Of a stretch of DNA of 46,306 bases, positions 1 to 8,500 are shown piece after piece. Source of the DNA: Pirellulaceae bacterium (GTDB lineage: Bacteria; Planctomycetota; Planctomycetia; Pirellulales; Pirellulaceae); contig JAGFJK010000327.1 in NCBI GenBank assembly GCA_024102795.1, positions 1 through 46,306 of the forward strand. The letters are read 5' to 3'. The position numbers and the translations under genes were made by a program. Every line of letters begins with the position of its first letter. The first letter of the stretch is position 1. The notes beneath the pieces are model-generated. The model ran no database searches. It was not told the DNA's origin and worked only from the letters and a program-made list of their open reading frames with translations.

Positions 1-1675
1 CTTCCGCTCCAGACGGTGCCGGCTGAATCGGATTGGCCGGCGCGGGTGCCCCGGCTCCCGGCTGCGTGGCCGCCAGATCACTGGCCGCGGGCTGCGCGGC
101 GCCCATCGCGGGTTCGGTGGCCTTCGCCCCCCCCGATTCCAGCGGATCACCGGACTCCAGCGGATCACCGGACTCCAGCGAATCGCCCGACTCCAGCGGA
201 TCCACGCCTGGTTCCTGACTGTCCGCGGCGGCCTGCGTGTCGCTCTGGGCGACCTGCGAGCGGCCGAAGCCGCCGAGCAATACGAATGTCAAGACGCTGA
301 GCAATCCAACCAGCAGCACGCCTCCCGCTCCGGCTCCGATCAACAATCCCAGCGGTAAGGCGGACTTCGCGCCGCCGGACGCGGACTTCGGCGTCTTGGG
401 CTGCGAGCCAGACGGCATCGCCTTGGCCGGTGCTTCAGCCTCCGACTTCGACGGCTTACCGGCCGGAACCGACTTACCAGCGGTGGGATTCGCCCTTTTT
501 GAGGCAGGCTGATCGGCTGTCGCGGGTTTCTCCGCGGGTGCCAGCGGCTTGGCGCGGCGCAGACGGGGCGTTTCGGTTTCGGCCGCCGGCTTGCCGGGTG
601 ACCAGGTGAACAATTCGCCCACTTCGGGCTGGGCGTCAACCTCCTCAACCGGTTCCAGCGGAGTCACTTCCTCCACCCGTTCCTCGACTTCGGCCGCCGG
701 GTTTTCTTCCAGCCAGCGGTCCAAGGACTGTTTCAACTGGGCCGCCGACGAAAACCGCTTGGCCGGATCACGGGCCATCGCACGGGCACAGATCCGGGCC
801 AGGTCCTCAGGCAATTCGGGCCGCCGTTTCAGCAGGTCCCTGGCCCCGTGCTCCAAAGTCGGCAGCCGGCCGGTCAGCAGGTAATACAAGGACGCTCCCA
901 GCGCGTAAAGATCCGCCTCGACGCTGGGCGGCCCGGGCGATTCCCGCTGCTCCGGCGGCAGCCAGGCCGCATGCCCGTTACTCGAATCCGCGGCACCCTC
1001 TGGAGCGACAATCAGGCGGCCCAAACCCAGGCCGAGCAGCTTAATACCGCCCGCTTGATCCCGCATGATGTTGGTCGGGTTCAAATCCCCATGACAGATC
1101 TCGCGCTGGTGGGCGTGTTCCAGCCCCTCGGCGGCCTGCCGGATGCAACTGGCCGCGTCCGCCGGCGAAAGGGGGCCATGTTCTTCCACCAGGCCCTGCA
1201 GGTCGCGACCGTCGACGTACTCCATCGCCAGGTAAAAGCGATCGTCGGCGCTGTTCACGTCGTAGACATGCACGATGTTGCGGTGATCCAAGGTGGCCGC
1301 GGCCCGGGCGTCCGCCAAAAAACGCTCCACCACTTCCGGGTCGCTGGTAAACCGGCGGGATAAGGTCTTGAGTGCTACCTGGCGAACCATCTGGGCATGT
1401 TGCGCCAGATAGACCCGGCCGACGTCGCTCTTTCCTAACTGACGGCACAGCTTGTACTTACCAATGACCAAGCCGGTCCATCCACCGAGCAGTTGGGCGG
1501 CCTGCCAGGAGGACAGCAACTGCCGTTTGACCAGTTCGCGGGCCAGGCTTTTCGCGTCCGAGGCCCGCTCGCCGGCGGCTCGAGCGCTGGACAGCTCGTC
1601 GTCCGTCAGCAGTCCGCTCTGCTCCAGCAAGGAAAGATACGAACCGCAATCCTTGACCATCTTCGCCGTGCTCAT
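1..1675 (-). CDS. Membrane-anchored Ser/Thr kinase-like protein, probable pseudokinase (C-terminus outside window)
   Basis: Translation from the ATG at 1675 gives a soluble N-terminal helical segment (residues about 10-70) of the kind that precedes many planctomycete kinases. A protein-kinase fold follows, with a degenerate glycine loop (LGKSDVG, 80-86), the VALK lysine K103, a catalytic-loop HGDLNPTN (H195, D197, N202) and PPEQ in place of APE. The HRDLK lysine is Asn. The DFG motif reads GLG (215-217), so the metal-binding Asp is absent. After a Pro/Ala/Lys-rich linker there is one membrane segment (about 436-462), then an outer region with imperfect Leu-Glu-Ser-Gly-Asp repeats encoded by 15-bp repeats near 137-199. 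No stop is reached before position 1. Family knowledge: loss of the DFG Asp usually abolishes or strongly reduces phosphotransfer. Inference: it acts as a sensor or scaffold. A second ATG at 1660 is in frame; a GAGG sequence upstream of 1675 favours the longer form. Confidence 0.85.
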   Translation of the reverse strand, partial: MSTAKMVKDCGSYLSLLEQSGLLTDDELSSARAAGERASDAKSLARELVKRQLLSSWQAAQLLGGWTGLVIGKYKLCRQLGKSDVGRVYLAQHAQMVRQVALKTLSRRFTSDPEVVERFLADARAAATLDHRNIVHVYDVNSADDRFYLAMEYVDGRDLQGLVEEHGPLSPADAASCIRQAAEGLEHAHQREICHGDLNPTNIMRDQAGGIKLLGLGLGRLIVAPEGAADSSNGHAAWLPPEQRESPGPPSVEADLYALGASLYYLLTGRLPTLEHGARDLLKRRPELPEDLARICARAMARDPAKRFSSAAQLKQSLDRWLEENPAAEVEERVEEVTPLEPVEEVDAQPEVGELFTWSPGKPAAETETPRLRRAKPLAPAEKPATADQPASKRANPTAGKSVPAGKPSKSEAEAPAKAMPSGSQPKTPKSASGGAKSALPLGLLIGAGAGGVLLVGLLSVLTFVLLGGFGRSQVAQSDTQAAADSQEPGVDPLESGDSLESGDPLESGDPLESGGAKATEPAMGAAQPAASDLAATQPGAGAPAPANPIQPAPSGAE

Positions 1676-1708
1676 GCCGCGCCGCCTCGGAAAACCAACG
1701 AGTGTCCG

Positions 1709-2075
1709 CCCTGTCTTGCCTCGCCCTCGATCGTCGCCGCCAGGATGGAACGCTCCTGGCGAGCGGGGGGCGTCAGCCCCCTGTTTCTCTTCCTGTCTTG
1801 CCTCGCCCTCGATTATCGCCGCCTGGACGGAACGCTCCAGGCGAGCGGGGGGCGTCAGCCCCCTGTTTCTCTTCCGGCGTCGCCTTGTCGTTGATTGTCG
1901 CAGCCTGGACAGAACACTCCAGGCGAGCGGGGGGCGTCAGCCCCCTGTTTCTCGTCCGGCCTCGACTTGCCCTCGATCGTCGCCGCCTGGACGGAATACT
2001 CCAGGCGAGCGGGGGGCGTCAGCCCCCTGTTTCTCTTCCGGCGTCGCCTTGTCGTTGATTGTCGCAGCCTTCCGG
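1709..2075. repeat. 82-bp tandem repeat array, about 4.5 copies
   Basis: Units begin at about 1709, 1791, 1873, 1955 and 2037 (last one partial), with a constant 82-bp period. Each unit contains two hairpins: one with CCTGGA/TCCAGG arms and one with GGGGGC/GCCCCC arms around a short TCA-type loop. Copies differ by scattered substitutions, so the array is not brand new. It starts about 35 bp upstream of the kinase-like gene. Several overlapping open frames cross it on both strands, but they only read the repeat and are not credible genes. A single related unit in reverse orientation lies at 9488-9535. Confidence 0.9.
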
Positions 2076-2452
2076 GAACATCGCAAGCGCCTGCCCCAGT
2101 GCCAGGGCCCAAGCGGTCCCGGGCCCGTCAACCAGGCGGCCGGCGTGACGCCTCCACGCGGACGCCAGGCCAACCTGGATGCCCAGCTTTGCCAGCTTGA
2201 AGTCCGCGGGGTTTGATTTTGCCGGAAATGCAGGATTTCCCGCGCGACTCTGCCGATTATGGTGAGTAATCCGGCAGAGCAGAACCTGCTGGTTTTGCGC
2301 TTTGTAGCAGCCGATATGTTGAGTCGGGCGGGAAATCACGAATTTGCAGCAGGCGGGACTCCGATCTGCGGGAGCACGCCAACGTGAGGCAAGCGGCAGG
2401 ACAACCAGGCGGTTGTCCATCACGATTCCATTTGTGCCGCGGAGAGACACTG
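2076..2452. other. Gene-free leader region upstream of the BBP7 gene
   Basis: Between the end of the 82-bp array and the BBP7 start codon I see no credible gene, RNA or clear promoter pair. The last bases carry a ribosome-binding site, GGAGAG at 2441-2446, seven bases before the ATG at 2453. Confidence 0.5.
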
Positions 2453-4081
2453 ATGAGAATCCAGAGGTCATGGATCTTGACTCTGCTGGGGATCGCCGGA
2501 GCGATGGCTCCGGCGGCCAACCTGTCGGCTCAGACTGGGCCGATCGCGCCGCAGTACGGAGCATCCGCCGGTCCGGCGGCCTACGGCCCGCCTCCGCCCG
2601 GTTATCCACCCGGTGCCGAGTATCCGCTGGCCATGCAGGGCCCGGGAGCATATGCTCCGGCAGGCATGATGCCGCCTGGCATGGCGCCGCCTGGCATGGC
2701 GCCGCCTGGCATGATGCATCCCGGCATGATGCCGCCGGGCATGATGCATCCTGGGATGTACCCGCCGGGTATGATGCCGCCGGGAGCCATGGCGCAGCCG
2801 GCGGGTTACCCCGGCGCGATGCCGGGTTCCGAAATGATGATGCCGCCGGGAGCACCGTTTCCCGGAATGCAGGCGGGCTACCTGGGCGCGGGACCGGGGA
2901 TGCCGCCCGAACTGGCCATGCAGCAGGGGATGATGCACCAGGGGATGCCGGCCGGCCCGATGATGCAGGGACCCTGTAATGCCTGCGGAGGTGCCGGTTG
3001 CCAAGGCTGCGGCTTGTTGGGCCATGGTCTGGCGGGCGGTCCGATGCACGGCACCGACGTGGGCGACGATCACTTCCGCCTGCACGGGTTGTTACGGTAC
3101 CTGCTGCCCTACGGCGAAGGCGGCTGCTGTTCCCAGCGCAGGTTTGACATCTTCGCCGAAGCGGTCTTTCTGAAACGCGAGAACTCCGGCCGGTTCCAGG
3201 GCTTTACCTCGGACGGACCGCGAGGCTTGGGCGAACCGCTGATCGTGCTGAGCACCGACAATCTGAATTTTGACGACCCGGAAACGGGGTTCCGAGTGCG
3301 GACGGCTTTACAACTGCACCCCGGCGGCAGCCTGGAGTTCGGCTACATGGGCACCTTCAACTGGGCAGCCTCGGCGTCGGCGACCAGCGACCTGAACGAA
3401 CTGTTCTCGGTGCTCAGCGACTACGGGTCGAATCCGTTCCTGGGGTTTGTGGACACGGATCAATCCAGCTTCCAAGGGATCGAGTACTCCTCCACGTTCG
3501 ACACCGTGGAGCTCGACTTCCGGCACCGCTGGGTCGGCCCCAACTGCCGGCTCCAAGGTTCGTGGCTGGCCGGCGTACGGTACCTGAAGCTGGACGAGGA
3601 GTTCCGCTACCTGACCTTGAACACGCAGGACCCGCCGGACGGCCCCGGATTCATGGACTACCAGGTCGGCACCAGCAACAGCATGACCGGCTTTCAGGTC
3701 GGCGGCGACCTGTGGGTCTGCTTGATCCCAGGCCTGCGGTTCGGCGGCGAAATCAAGGCCGGCATCTTCGGCAACCACGCCGAACAGTGGACCACCATCG
3801 CGGCGGCGGAACTGAACGAGCCACTGACCGAAATGCTGGCCAGCGACGATGTGGCCTTCATCTCGGAAGCCGAACTGACGGTGACCTGGCGGTTGAACTA
3901 CCACTGGAGCATCCGCGGCGGCTACCACTTCCTGTTCGTGGACGGGGTGGCCCTGGGTGCCGAGAACTTCAACACGACCGCTCCCTTCGTGCAGGGGCAG
4001 GGCGAACGGGTCGCCTTCATCAACGACAACGGCAACGTCTTCTACCACGGTTTCACGCTCGGTCTGGAATGGATGTGGTAG
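2453..4081 (+). CDS. BBP7 family outer-membrane beta-barrel protein
   Basis: A 542-residue exported protein. A signal peptide occupies residues 1-27 (hydrophobic LTLLGIAGAMAPAA, then a LSAQT cleavage region). Next comes a low-complexity Met/Pro/Gly stretch (about 72-117) built on PPGM steps, a second Met/Gly-rich part, and a compact cysteine cluster CNACGGAGCQGC starting at C175. The C-terminal two thirds, from FDIFAEAVFLK onward, alternate in the manner of a transmembrane barrel and end in GFTLGLEWMW, an aromatic C-terminus typical of outer-membrane proteins. This organisation matches the BBP7 family, which is confined largely to planctomycetes and has no assigned substrate. The start at 2453 is chosen over an upstream in-frame ATG (2384) because it has an RBS and puts the signal peptide at the N-terminus. 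The gene stands alone and is followed by a strong hairpin. Confidence 0.85.
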   Translation: MRIQRSWILTLLGIAGAMAPAANLSAQTGPIAPQYGASAGPAAYGPPPPGYPPGAEYPLAMQGPGAYAPAGMMPPGMAPPGMAPPGMMHPGMMPPGMMHPGMYPPGMMPPGAMAQPAGYPGAMPGSEMMMPPGAPFPGMQAGYLGAGPGMPPELAMQQGMMHQGMPAGPMMQGPCNACGGAGCQGCGLLGHGLAGGPMHGTDVGDDHFRLHGLLRYLLPYGEGGCCSQRRFDIFAEAVFLKRENSGRFQGFTSDGPRGLGEPLIVLSTDNLNFDDPETGFRVRTALQLHPGGSLEFGYMGTFNWAASASATSDLNELFSVLSDYGSNPFLGFVDTDQSSFQGIEYSSTFDTVELDFRHRWVGPNCRLQGSWLAGVRYLKLDEEFRYLTLNTQDPPDGPGFMDYQVGTSNSMTGFQVGGDLWVCLIPGLRFGGEIKAGIFGNHAEQWTTIAAAELNEPLTEMLASDDVAFISEAELTVTWRLNYHWSIRGGYHFLFVDGVALGAENFNTTAPFVQGQGERVAFINDNGNVFYHGFTLGLEWMW

Positions 4082-4130
4082 CCCGCCGACACCCGGCGTG
4101 GCTCACCGATCAACTCCTTCACACCGAACC

Positions 4131-4156
4131 ACAGGCCCGCCGCATGGCGGGCCTGT
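4131..4156 (+). terminator. Hairpin terminator of the BBP7 gene
   Basis: A perfect 11-bp stem (ACAGGCCCGCC at 4131-4141 with GGCGGGCCTGT at 4146-4156) closes a GCAT tetraloop 50 bases after the BBP7 stop. No long U-tract follows. Confidence 0.7.
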
Positions 4157-4383
4157 TCGCGTTCTTGGTTGCGGTTGCCCGTGATCAAGTGGCGGTCGAA
4201 ATCGCGGATGGTCCTACCGCAATCGCCGAGGTGGTTCCCAAGAAAGAACCACTTACTGTCAAGAACTTGCCATCCCTGATGGTATCACTCCCTTCTCTGG
4301 GTGACGATGCACAATTATTTGCGAAAGACGTTGAGGAGGGTCGTAATGTTTTCGGGCAGGACGATGACCCATGGGAATCGTAG
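4144..4383 (+). CDS. Antitoxin of a VapBC-type pair (start uncertain)
   Basis: A short frame of up to 79 residues ends in DDDPWES and overlaps the PIN toxin gene by 13 bases, a layout typical of antitoxin-toxin pairs. The body (ADGPTAIAEVVPKKEP, then a LPSL...LPSLGDDAQLFAKD stretch) resembles short prevent-host-death/AbrB-type antitoxins whose C-terminus wraps the toxin. The only ATG, at 4144, lies in the loop and descending stem of the BBP7 terminator. An in-frame TTG (4165) or GTG (4189) may therefore be the real start; none has a clear RBS. Role, by inference: neutralises the downstream PIN ribonuclease and represses the operon. Confidence 0.6.
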   Translation: MAGLFAFLVAVARDQVAVEIADGPTAIAEVVPKKEPLTVKNLPSLMVSLPSLGDDAQLFAKDVEEGRNVFGQDDDPWES

Positions 4384-4778
4384 TTGATACCGGCGTCCTG
4401 ATTCATTGGGAGCGAAGAAGCCCGAGCACGGATCAAACTCTAATCCAGTTGGACCGTCCAGCCTTTATCTCCGTGGTCACTGCTTCGGAATTACTGGTCG
4501 GCGTTCACCGTGCTGACACTTGGACACGTCGGGAAGCGAGAAGTCGTTTCGTGGAGGCATTGCTGACCCAGTTCGCCATTCTTCCGGTGAGTCTGGTGGT
4601 AGCTCGGCAACACGCGGCGCTGTCAACGGAACTATCTCAAAATGGTACGCCGATTGGATACCATGACGCATGGATTGCCGCGACTGCCCTTTGCTTCGGG
4701 TCTGCGATTATGACTACGAATGTTCGAGAGTTTGCGCAAGTCCCTGGTTTGGAGGTAGTTCCCATAACTACGACTTAG
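4371..4778 (+). CDS. vapC: PIN-domain ribonuclease toxin, VapC type
   Basis: The product is 135 residues, the usual size for a single PIN domain. The acidic active-site residues are in place: D6 in MGIVVDTGVL, E40 in TASELLVG and D99 in GYHDAWIA. The fourth position is Asn (N117 in TTNVREF), seen in many VapC proteins. Known family function is Mg-dependent cleavage of RNA, often tRNA or rRNA. The ATG lies inside the last codons of the antitoxin gene, so the two are translationally coupled. The gene converges on the sigma factor gene, whose stop lies 32 bp away. Confidence 0.88.
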   Translation: MGIVVDTGVLIHWERRSPSTDQTLIQLDRPAFISVVTASELLVGVHRADTWTRREARSRFVEALLTQFAILPVSLVVARQHAALSTELSQNGTPIGYHDAWIAATALCFGSAIMTTNVREFAQVPGLEVVPITTT

Positions 4779-4810
4779 TGTTCGTCCGTAGTGGCCGGCA
4801 ACTGCTCACG

Positions 4811-5551
4811 CTACTTCCGCTCGAGCGCTCGGCGGCAGTAGGCATACAACCCCAACTCGCGGACTTCGTCCCGCAATTCCTGTGGATCGGGCGAGTCGAG
4901 CGTCCTGGCCACCTCGTCCAGCACGTACGTCGCCAGTTGCAGCCGGGCCCGTTCCAGCAGCTTCCGGGCGTTGGCGGGCGTGCAGGTCGGCTCGCCGGGA
5001 CGAGCCGCGTTGAGCCGCTCGGCCAGTTGGTCGGATGTCGCCTCCGGATCGGCCGCTCGCAGCGCGAGCACCCGGTGGTAGGGCGTTCCCGTGGTGGCTT
5101 CCAGTTGTTCGAGTCGGCGCCAGGCCCGCGCCAACAATTCGTCCCGCACACTCTCGGCCAGCGCCGCTTCATCGTCGAAATCCAGGTTCGCGGTCTGCTC
5201 GGGCAGTTGTTCCAGGTCCAGTCCGGGCGGTCGGGCGCGCTGGCCGCGGCGATAGCGGTGCACCAGGTTGAGCACGGAGATCTTCACATAATCGCGAAAC
5301 CGCCCCCGGCCCGGATCGGCATTTCGAAACGCCTGCCGCACGAACTGCAGGGCGAACTGCTGGAACACCTCGTCCGCCGCGTCCGGATCGCCCAGCACCT
5401 TGCACAAGTAACGGTGGATGGCCACCGAGTAGCGTTCGAGCACCGCTTGCTGCGCGGCACGGGCCGCCGACTGGTTTGCCCCGTGCGCCTCCAGCACGTC
5501 GGTCCAGATCGTCGTAATCCGGCTCAGATGCGGATCGTGTTCCGACGTCAT
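4811..5551 (-). CDS. ECF-type RNA polymerase sigma factor
   Basis: A 246-residue protein. Sigma region 2 spans about residues 38-105 (RYSVAIHRYLCKVLGDPD followed by ADEVFQQFALQFV). Region 4 is about 145-215, where a helix-turn-helix is suggested by ATSDQLAERLNAARPG. The linker between them is long, as in planctomycete ECF factors linked to Ser/Thr kinases. Its ATG overlaps the stop of the upstream kinase gene in an ATGA, so it is translated with the kinase. Inference: the kinase controls the activity of this sigma factor, taking the place of an anti-sigma factor. No anti-sigma gene is adjacent. Confidence 0.85.
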   Translation of the reverse strand: MTSEHDPHLSRITTIWTDVLEAHGANQSAARAAQQAVLERYSVAIHRYLCKVLGDPDAADEVFQQFALQFVRQAFRNADPGRGRFRDYVKISVLNLVHRYRRGQRARPPGLDLEQLPEQTANLDFDDEAALAESVRDELLARAWRRLEQLEATTGTPYHRVLALRAADPEATSDQLAERLNAARPGEPTCTPANARKLLERARLQLATYVLDEVARTLDSPDPQELRDEVRELGLYAYCRRALERK

Positions 5552-8500
5552 GGCTCGATCGCCCGTTGCAGTTCCTGGAACTCCGGCCGATCGCGGAGGA
5601 TGTCCAGGTCGGGATTCACTCGCAGGAAGTGCCGGGGCAGCGGTTGGTCATAGTAACCCGACTGCCGGGCGTCGGCCAGCAGCTCCAACGCCCGCTCGGT
5701 CAACCGAGCGGCCTGAGCCGGATCGTCGGCGGCGGCGCGCGAGGCGGCCAGCGCGTGGATGCACGCCAGCTCGTGTGCCCAGGCGGCCGGATCGCCGGCG
5801 GGAGGTGCCAGGTTCTCCATCATGCCCAACCCGCGCTGGTAATCGCCCTGGCGAATCACGGCCACTGCCTGATAAATCGACCAGACCACCTGCTGCTCGG
5901 CGGGAGCCAGCTCCAAGCCCTGCCGGAAGTATTCCAGCGCCTGTTCATGCTGACCCGTGCGGCTTGTCGCCTCGGCCAGCCCCAGTAAGGCCTGCAGATA
6001 CATTGATTCGAGGACGGCCGGTTCATCGACGGTTTGCCGCAACGCATTCAACCCGTCGACAACCTTCCGAAACTGCAGTCGCGCTTCCTCCCAACGTGCC
6101 TGGTTCATGTACGTCAAGCCGATGCTGGATGTCAGCATGGCGTGCCGGACTGCATACCTGGGGACGTCGGGATGCGAATCGCGCAGCGCTTGCATCACCC
6201 GCGCGCCCTCGGCGAAGCTGTCCAATCCCAGTTGGAACTCGGCCCGTTGCCGATACAAGTCGCCCAGGGTTCCCAGGGAGTCGCAGAGACCCGCATGGTA
6301 CTCGCGATTGAGCGGCGAGTCGCCGATCAATTCACGCCAGGCCGCGATCGCCTCGCGGAGTGCCTGCAACGCCTGGTCCGGTGAACCGAGCTGCTGATGA
6401 ACGGCGCCCAGGTTGTTCGAGATCGCGGCGATGTTGCGGCGAAACTCGCCGACCAGCGGATTCTGCCGGGACAGCGTGCGGGCCATGTCGAGCGCCTCCA
6501 GGTAGCCGTCGCGCGCCGACTCGAGCTGCCCTTGGTAGTGTTGCTGCAAGATCGCCCGCTCCACCAGGCTGCGAATCAGATGGTTGGACAGGTGCAGGTC
6601 ACCCGGGTTTCGCTCCAGAAGCTGCCGCTGCTGCCGAATCACCTCGTCAAACGCCTCCCGCGACACGCCGACCTGATTCAGCTCGCGGTAAATCAACGCC
6701 AGGTTGTGCAGCACATTGCTCCGGTCCGACTGGTACTGCTCCGGGTAGTAATTCTCGCCGCCCGTCACCTCCAGCAACTGCCGGGCCTTTTCATAGGCGG
6801 CCAGCGCCTCCGTGAATTGACCCGTCTCCTGCAGGTTCGCGCCGACTCCCGTGTAGTCGGCCGCCAGCAACCGCCGTAGTTCGGCATTGTCCGGATTGAA
6901 CTCCACCAGCTTCGACCGCATCTCGAGCGCCAGTTGGAAGCAATGCGCGGCCTTCGCCCAGTCGCCCACGGCACTATGGAACGTCGCCTGGTTGTGGTAC
7001 GTCATCGCCATGTACGTCAGTTGCGTGCCGTCCCGGATCTGCTGGCCCTCGGGCGGCATCAGCAACGTGCGAGCCCGCTCGTTCAATTCGAACGCCTTCT
7101 CGATCTCCCCCAGCTCAAACCGCAACTGGGCCTGGCGGCCGTAGGCGGTGGCCAGGTCGATGCGGGCGGCCGGGTCGCCCTGGGCGTTGTCGGCGATCTG
7201 CTGAAAATACTCCACGGCCGACTCCAGCAGTTGCCGGCGCAAAGCCTGCAAGCCCGGTTCGTTCAGCAGCACGTTGCTGGAGACCTGCACCAGGAACCGA
7301 TCGACGGCGCCGCGGGCCAGTTGCTGGTTGGTTTCGGCCCGCTGCCGCGCCTGTTCGGTCTTGAGCTGCTCGCGCTTCACCGCCACCAGGCCCAGTGAAA
7401 CACCGACCAGCGCTGTCAGCAGCAGCGCCGCGGCCGACGTGACCAGCGTGCGGTGCCGCCGCGACCAGCGGGCCAGCCGCTGGACCAGCGGTTCGGCATA
7501 CACCGACACCGGTTCGTCCGCCAGCCAGCGCCGCACGTCGTCGGCCAGTTCGATTGCCGTGGCGTAGCGTTGCGCCGGCTCCCGTTCCAGCGCCTTCAGG
7601 CAGATCGCATTCAGCGCCGGCGGGCACTGGACCCAACGGCTGCGCGGCGCCGCGGGTGTGTCTGCAACCACCTGCCGCAAGATGTCCTCGGCCGAGCCGG
7701 CGTGAAACGGCGGCTCGCCGACCAGGATCTCGTACAGCACGGCGCCCAGGCTGTAGATGTCGCTGGCCGGTCCCACCTGGTCGTGCCGCCCCTGCGCTTG
7801 TTCGGGCGACATGTATCCTGGCGTGCCCAACACGCGTCCCCGCTGCGTCTGGTCCGCGCCGACGTCCGCAAGCTGCACGCGCGGTTGCCCGCCCGCTGCC
7901 GATTCGGTCTCGCCGCTGGCCGTATCCGCCTCGCCGCGGGCCTTGGCCAGCCCCCAGTCCAGCACAATCACCTCGCCAAAATCTCCCAACACGACGTTCG
8001 AGCCCTTCAAGTCGCGGTGCGTGACGCCCCGCGCGTGGGCGTAGGCCACGGCGTTGCACACCGACACGAAGACTCCCAGCAGGTCCCGCAGTTGCAACCG
8101 GTCGCGGCCACTCGCTTGCGCCTGCTGATGGTACGAGCGGATCGCTTCGCTGAGCGTCCGGCCGCCCACGAAACGCATCGTGTAGTACGCCGTCCGCTCG
8201 CCCTCGTCCGCCGCCACCAGGTCGTACACCGGGACAATGCCCGGATGCTGCAGTTGACCCGTGATCCGGGCCTCCGCGACGAACCGCGCCGACAACTCGG
8301 CGCTGCCCGCCCGCTGCGGCAGCAGTTCCTTCAAAGCCACGTCGCGGCCCAGGTGGCGATCGCGAGCGACCCAGACTCGGCCCAGCCCGCCTTGGGCATG
8401 GACCCGCGAACGCACGTACCGCGCGCTGGCTTCCAGCGGATGGACCAGCGTGGCCACCATCGGCTCGCCGGAATCCGTCGACCACTCGGCCAGCGATTGC

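Noticed and set aside
1709-2075. CRISPR array
   Set aside because: The 82-bp units repeat end to end, with no alternation of short identical repeats and unique spacers, and there are no cas genes.
2019-2855. A 278-codon minus-strand frame over the 82-bp array and the start of the BBP7 gene
   Set aside because: Its Ala/Ser/Cys-rich repeats are the complement of the PPGM codons and the tandem repeat.
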